Origin: Candidatus Poribacteria bacterium
Lineage (GTDB): Bacteria; Poribacteria; WGA-4E; WGA-3G
Assembly: GCA_012270795.1 (NCBI GenBank)
Contig: JAAXHO010000289.1
Coordinates: 1 to 32,883 of the forward strand
Reading direction: 5' to 3'
Length of the DNA: 32,883 nucleotides
Each line of letters opens with the position of its first letter. The first letter of the stretch is position 1. Under the pieces are notes generated by a model. It was not told the DNA's origin. It saw only the letters and a program-made list of their open reading frames with translations, and did no database searches. The position numbers and the translations under genes are program-made. Below, one piece after another: positions 32,834 to 32,883 of the stretch.

Positions 32834-32883
32834 GAGATCCCATTTGTTGAGGTGTTCTTGTAGGAGCGACCTCCTGGTCGCGA

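Overview
The window looks like a chromosomal piece of an uncultured, moderately AT-rich bacterium. The best guess is Candidatus Poribacteria or a close relative. This rests on gene content, not a search: three different phytanoyl-CoA-dioxygenase-like (PhyH) proteins, a Tm-1-like UPF0261 protein, a sigma factor fused to a WD40 propeller, a tandem array of TlpA-type redoxins, and intergenic spaces packed with hairpin repeats. Translation uses ordinary AGGAG-type ribosome sites. Four near-consensus sigma-A promoters (TTGACA / TATAAT or TACAAT, 16-18 bp spacers) can be read directly.

Layout. 1-981 has no gene; it holds repeats and a possible promoter with a structured RNA. 982-4370 is one broken gene: a PrimPol-like region plus an Fe-S SF2-type helicase and a C-terminal winged helix, cut by an in-frame TAA and a -1 frameshift. 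4437-7952 holds PhyH (-), UPF0261 (+) and PhyH (+). 8272-14006 is a plus-strand redox and regulatory island: redoxin, ECF sigma factor, three paralogous unknown proteins built of a ~40-residue helix plus 'GF' hairpin repeat, and three tandem 7Fe-type ferredoxins. 14007-14753 is repeat-rich and non-coding. 14754-29055 repeats the theme on a larger scale: a sigma factor-membrane helix-14-blade WD40 protein whose last domain is frameshifted off, four tandem multidomain redoxins (two intact, two decayed), and a ferredoxin with four [4Fe-4S] motifs. 29108-32574 (-) holds a third PhyH, tRNA-Glu, tRNA-Lys, purA, rpsI and rplM, a housekeeping end.

How the parts may work together. Two neighbouring clusters each combine a sigma factor, WCxxC redoxins and low-potential ferredoxins. 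A 37-bp motif that looks like an ECF-type promoter occurs just upstream of the first redoxin and of the first GF-repeat gene, on either side of the ECF sigma gene. I read this as a candidate redox or stress regulon. The GF-repeat proteins are the part I cannot match to any known family.

The intergenic DNA is equally striking. At least five families of palindromic, MITE-like repeats are present and they are nested in one another. The clearest case is a ~36-bp hairpin-plus-tail micro-element found four times, each time splitting another repeat whose uninterrupted form can be reconstructed. No transposase gene is present in the window.
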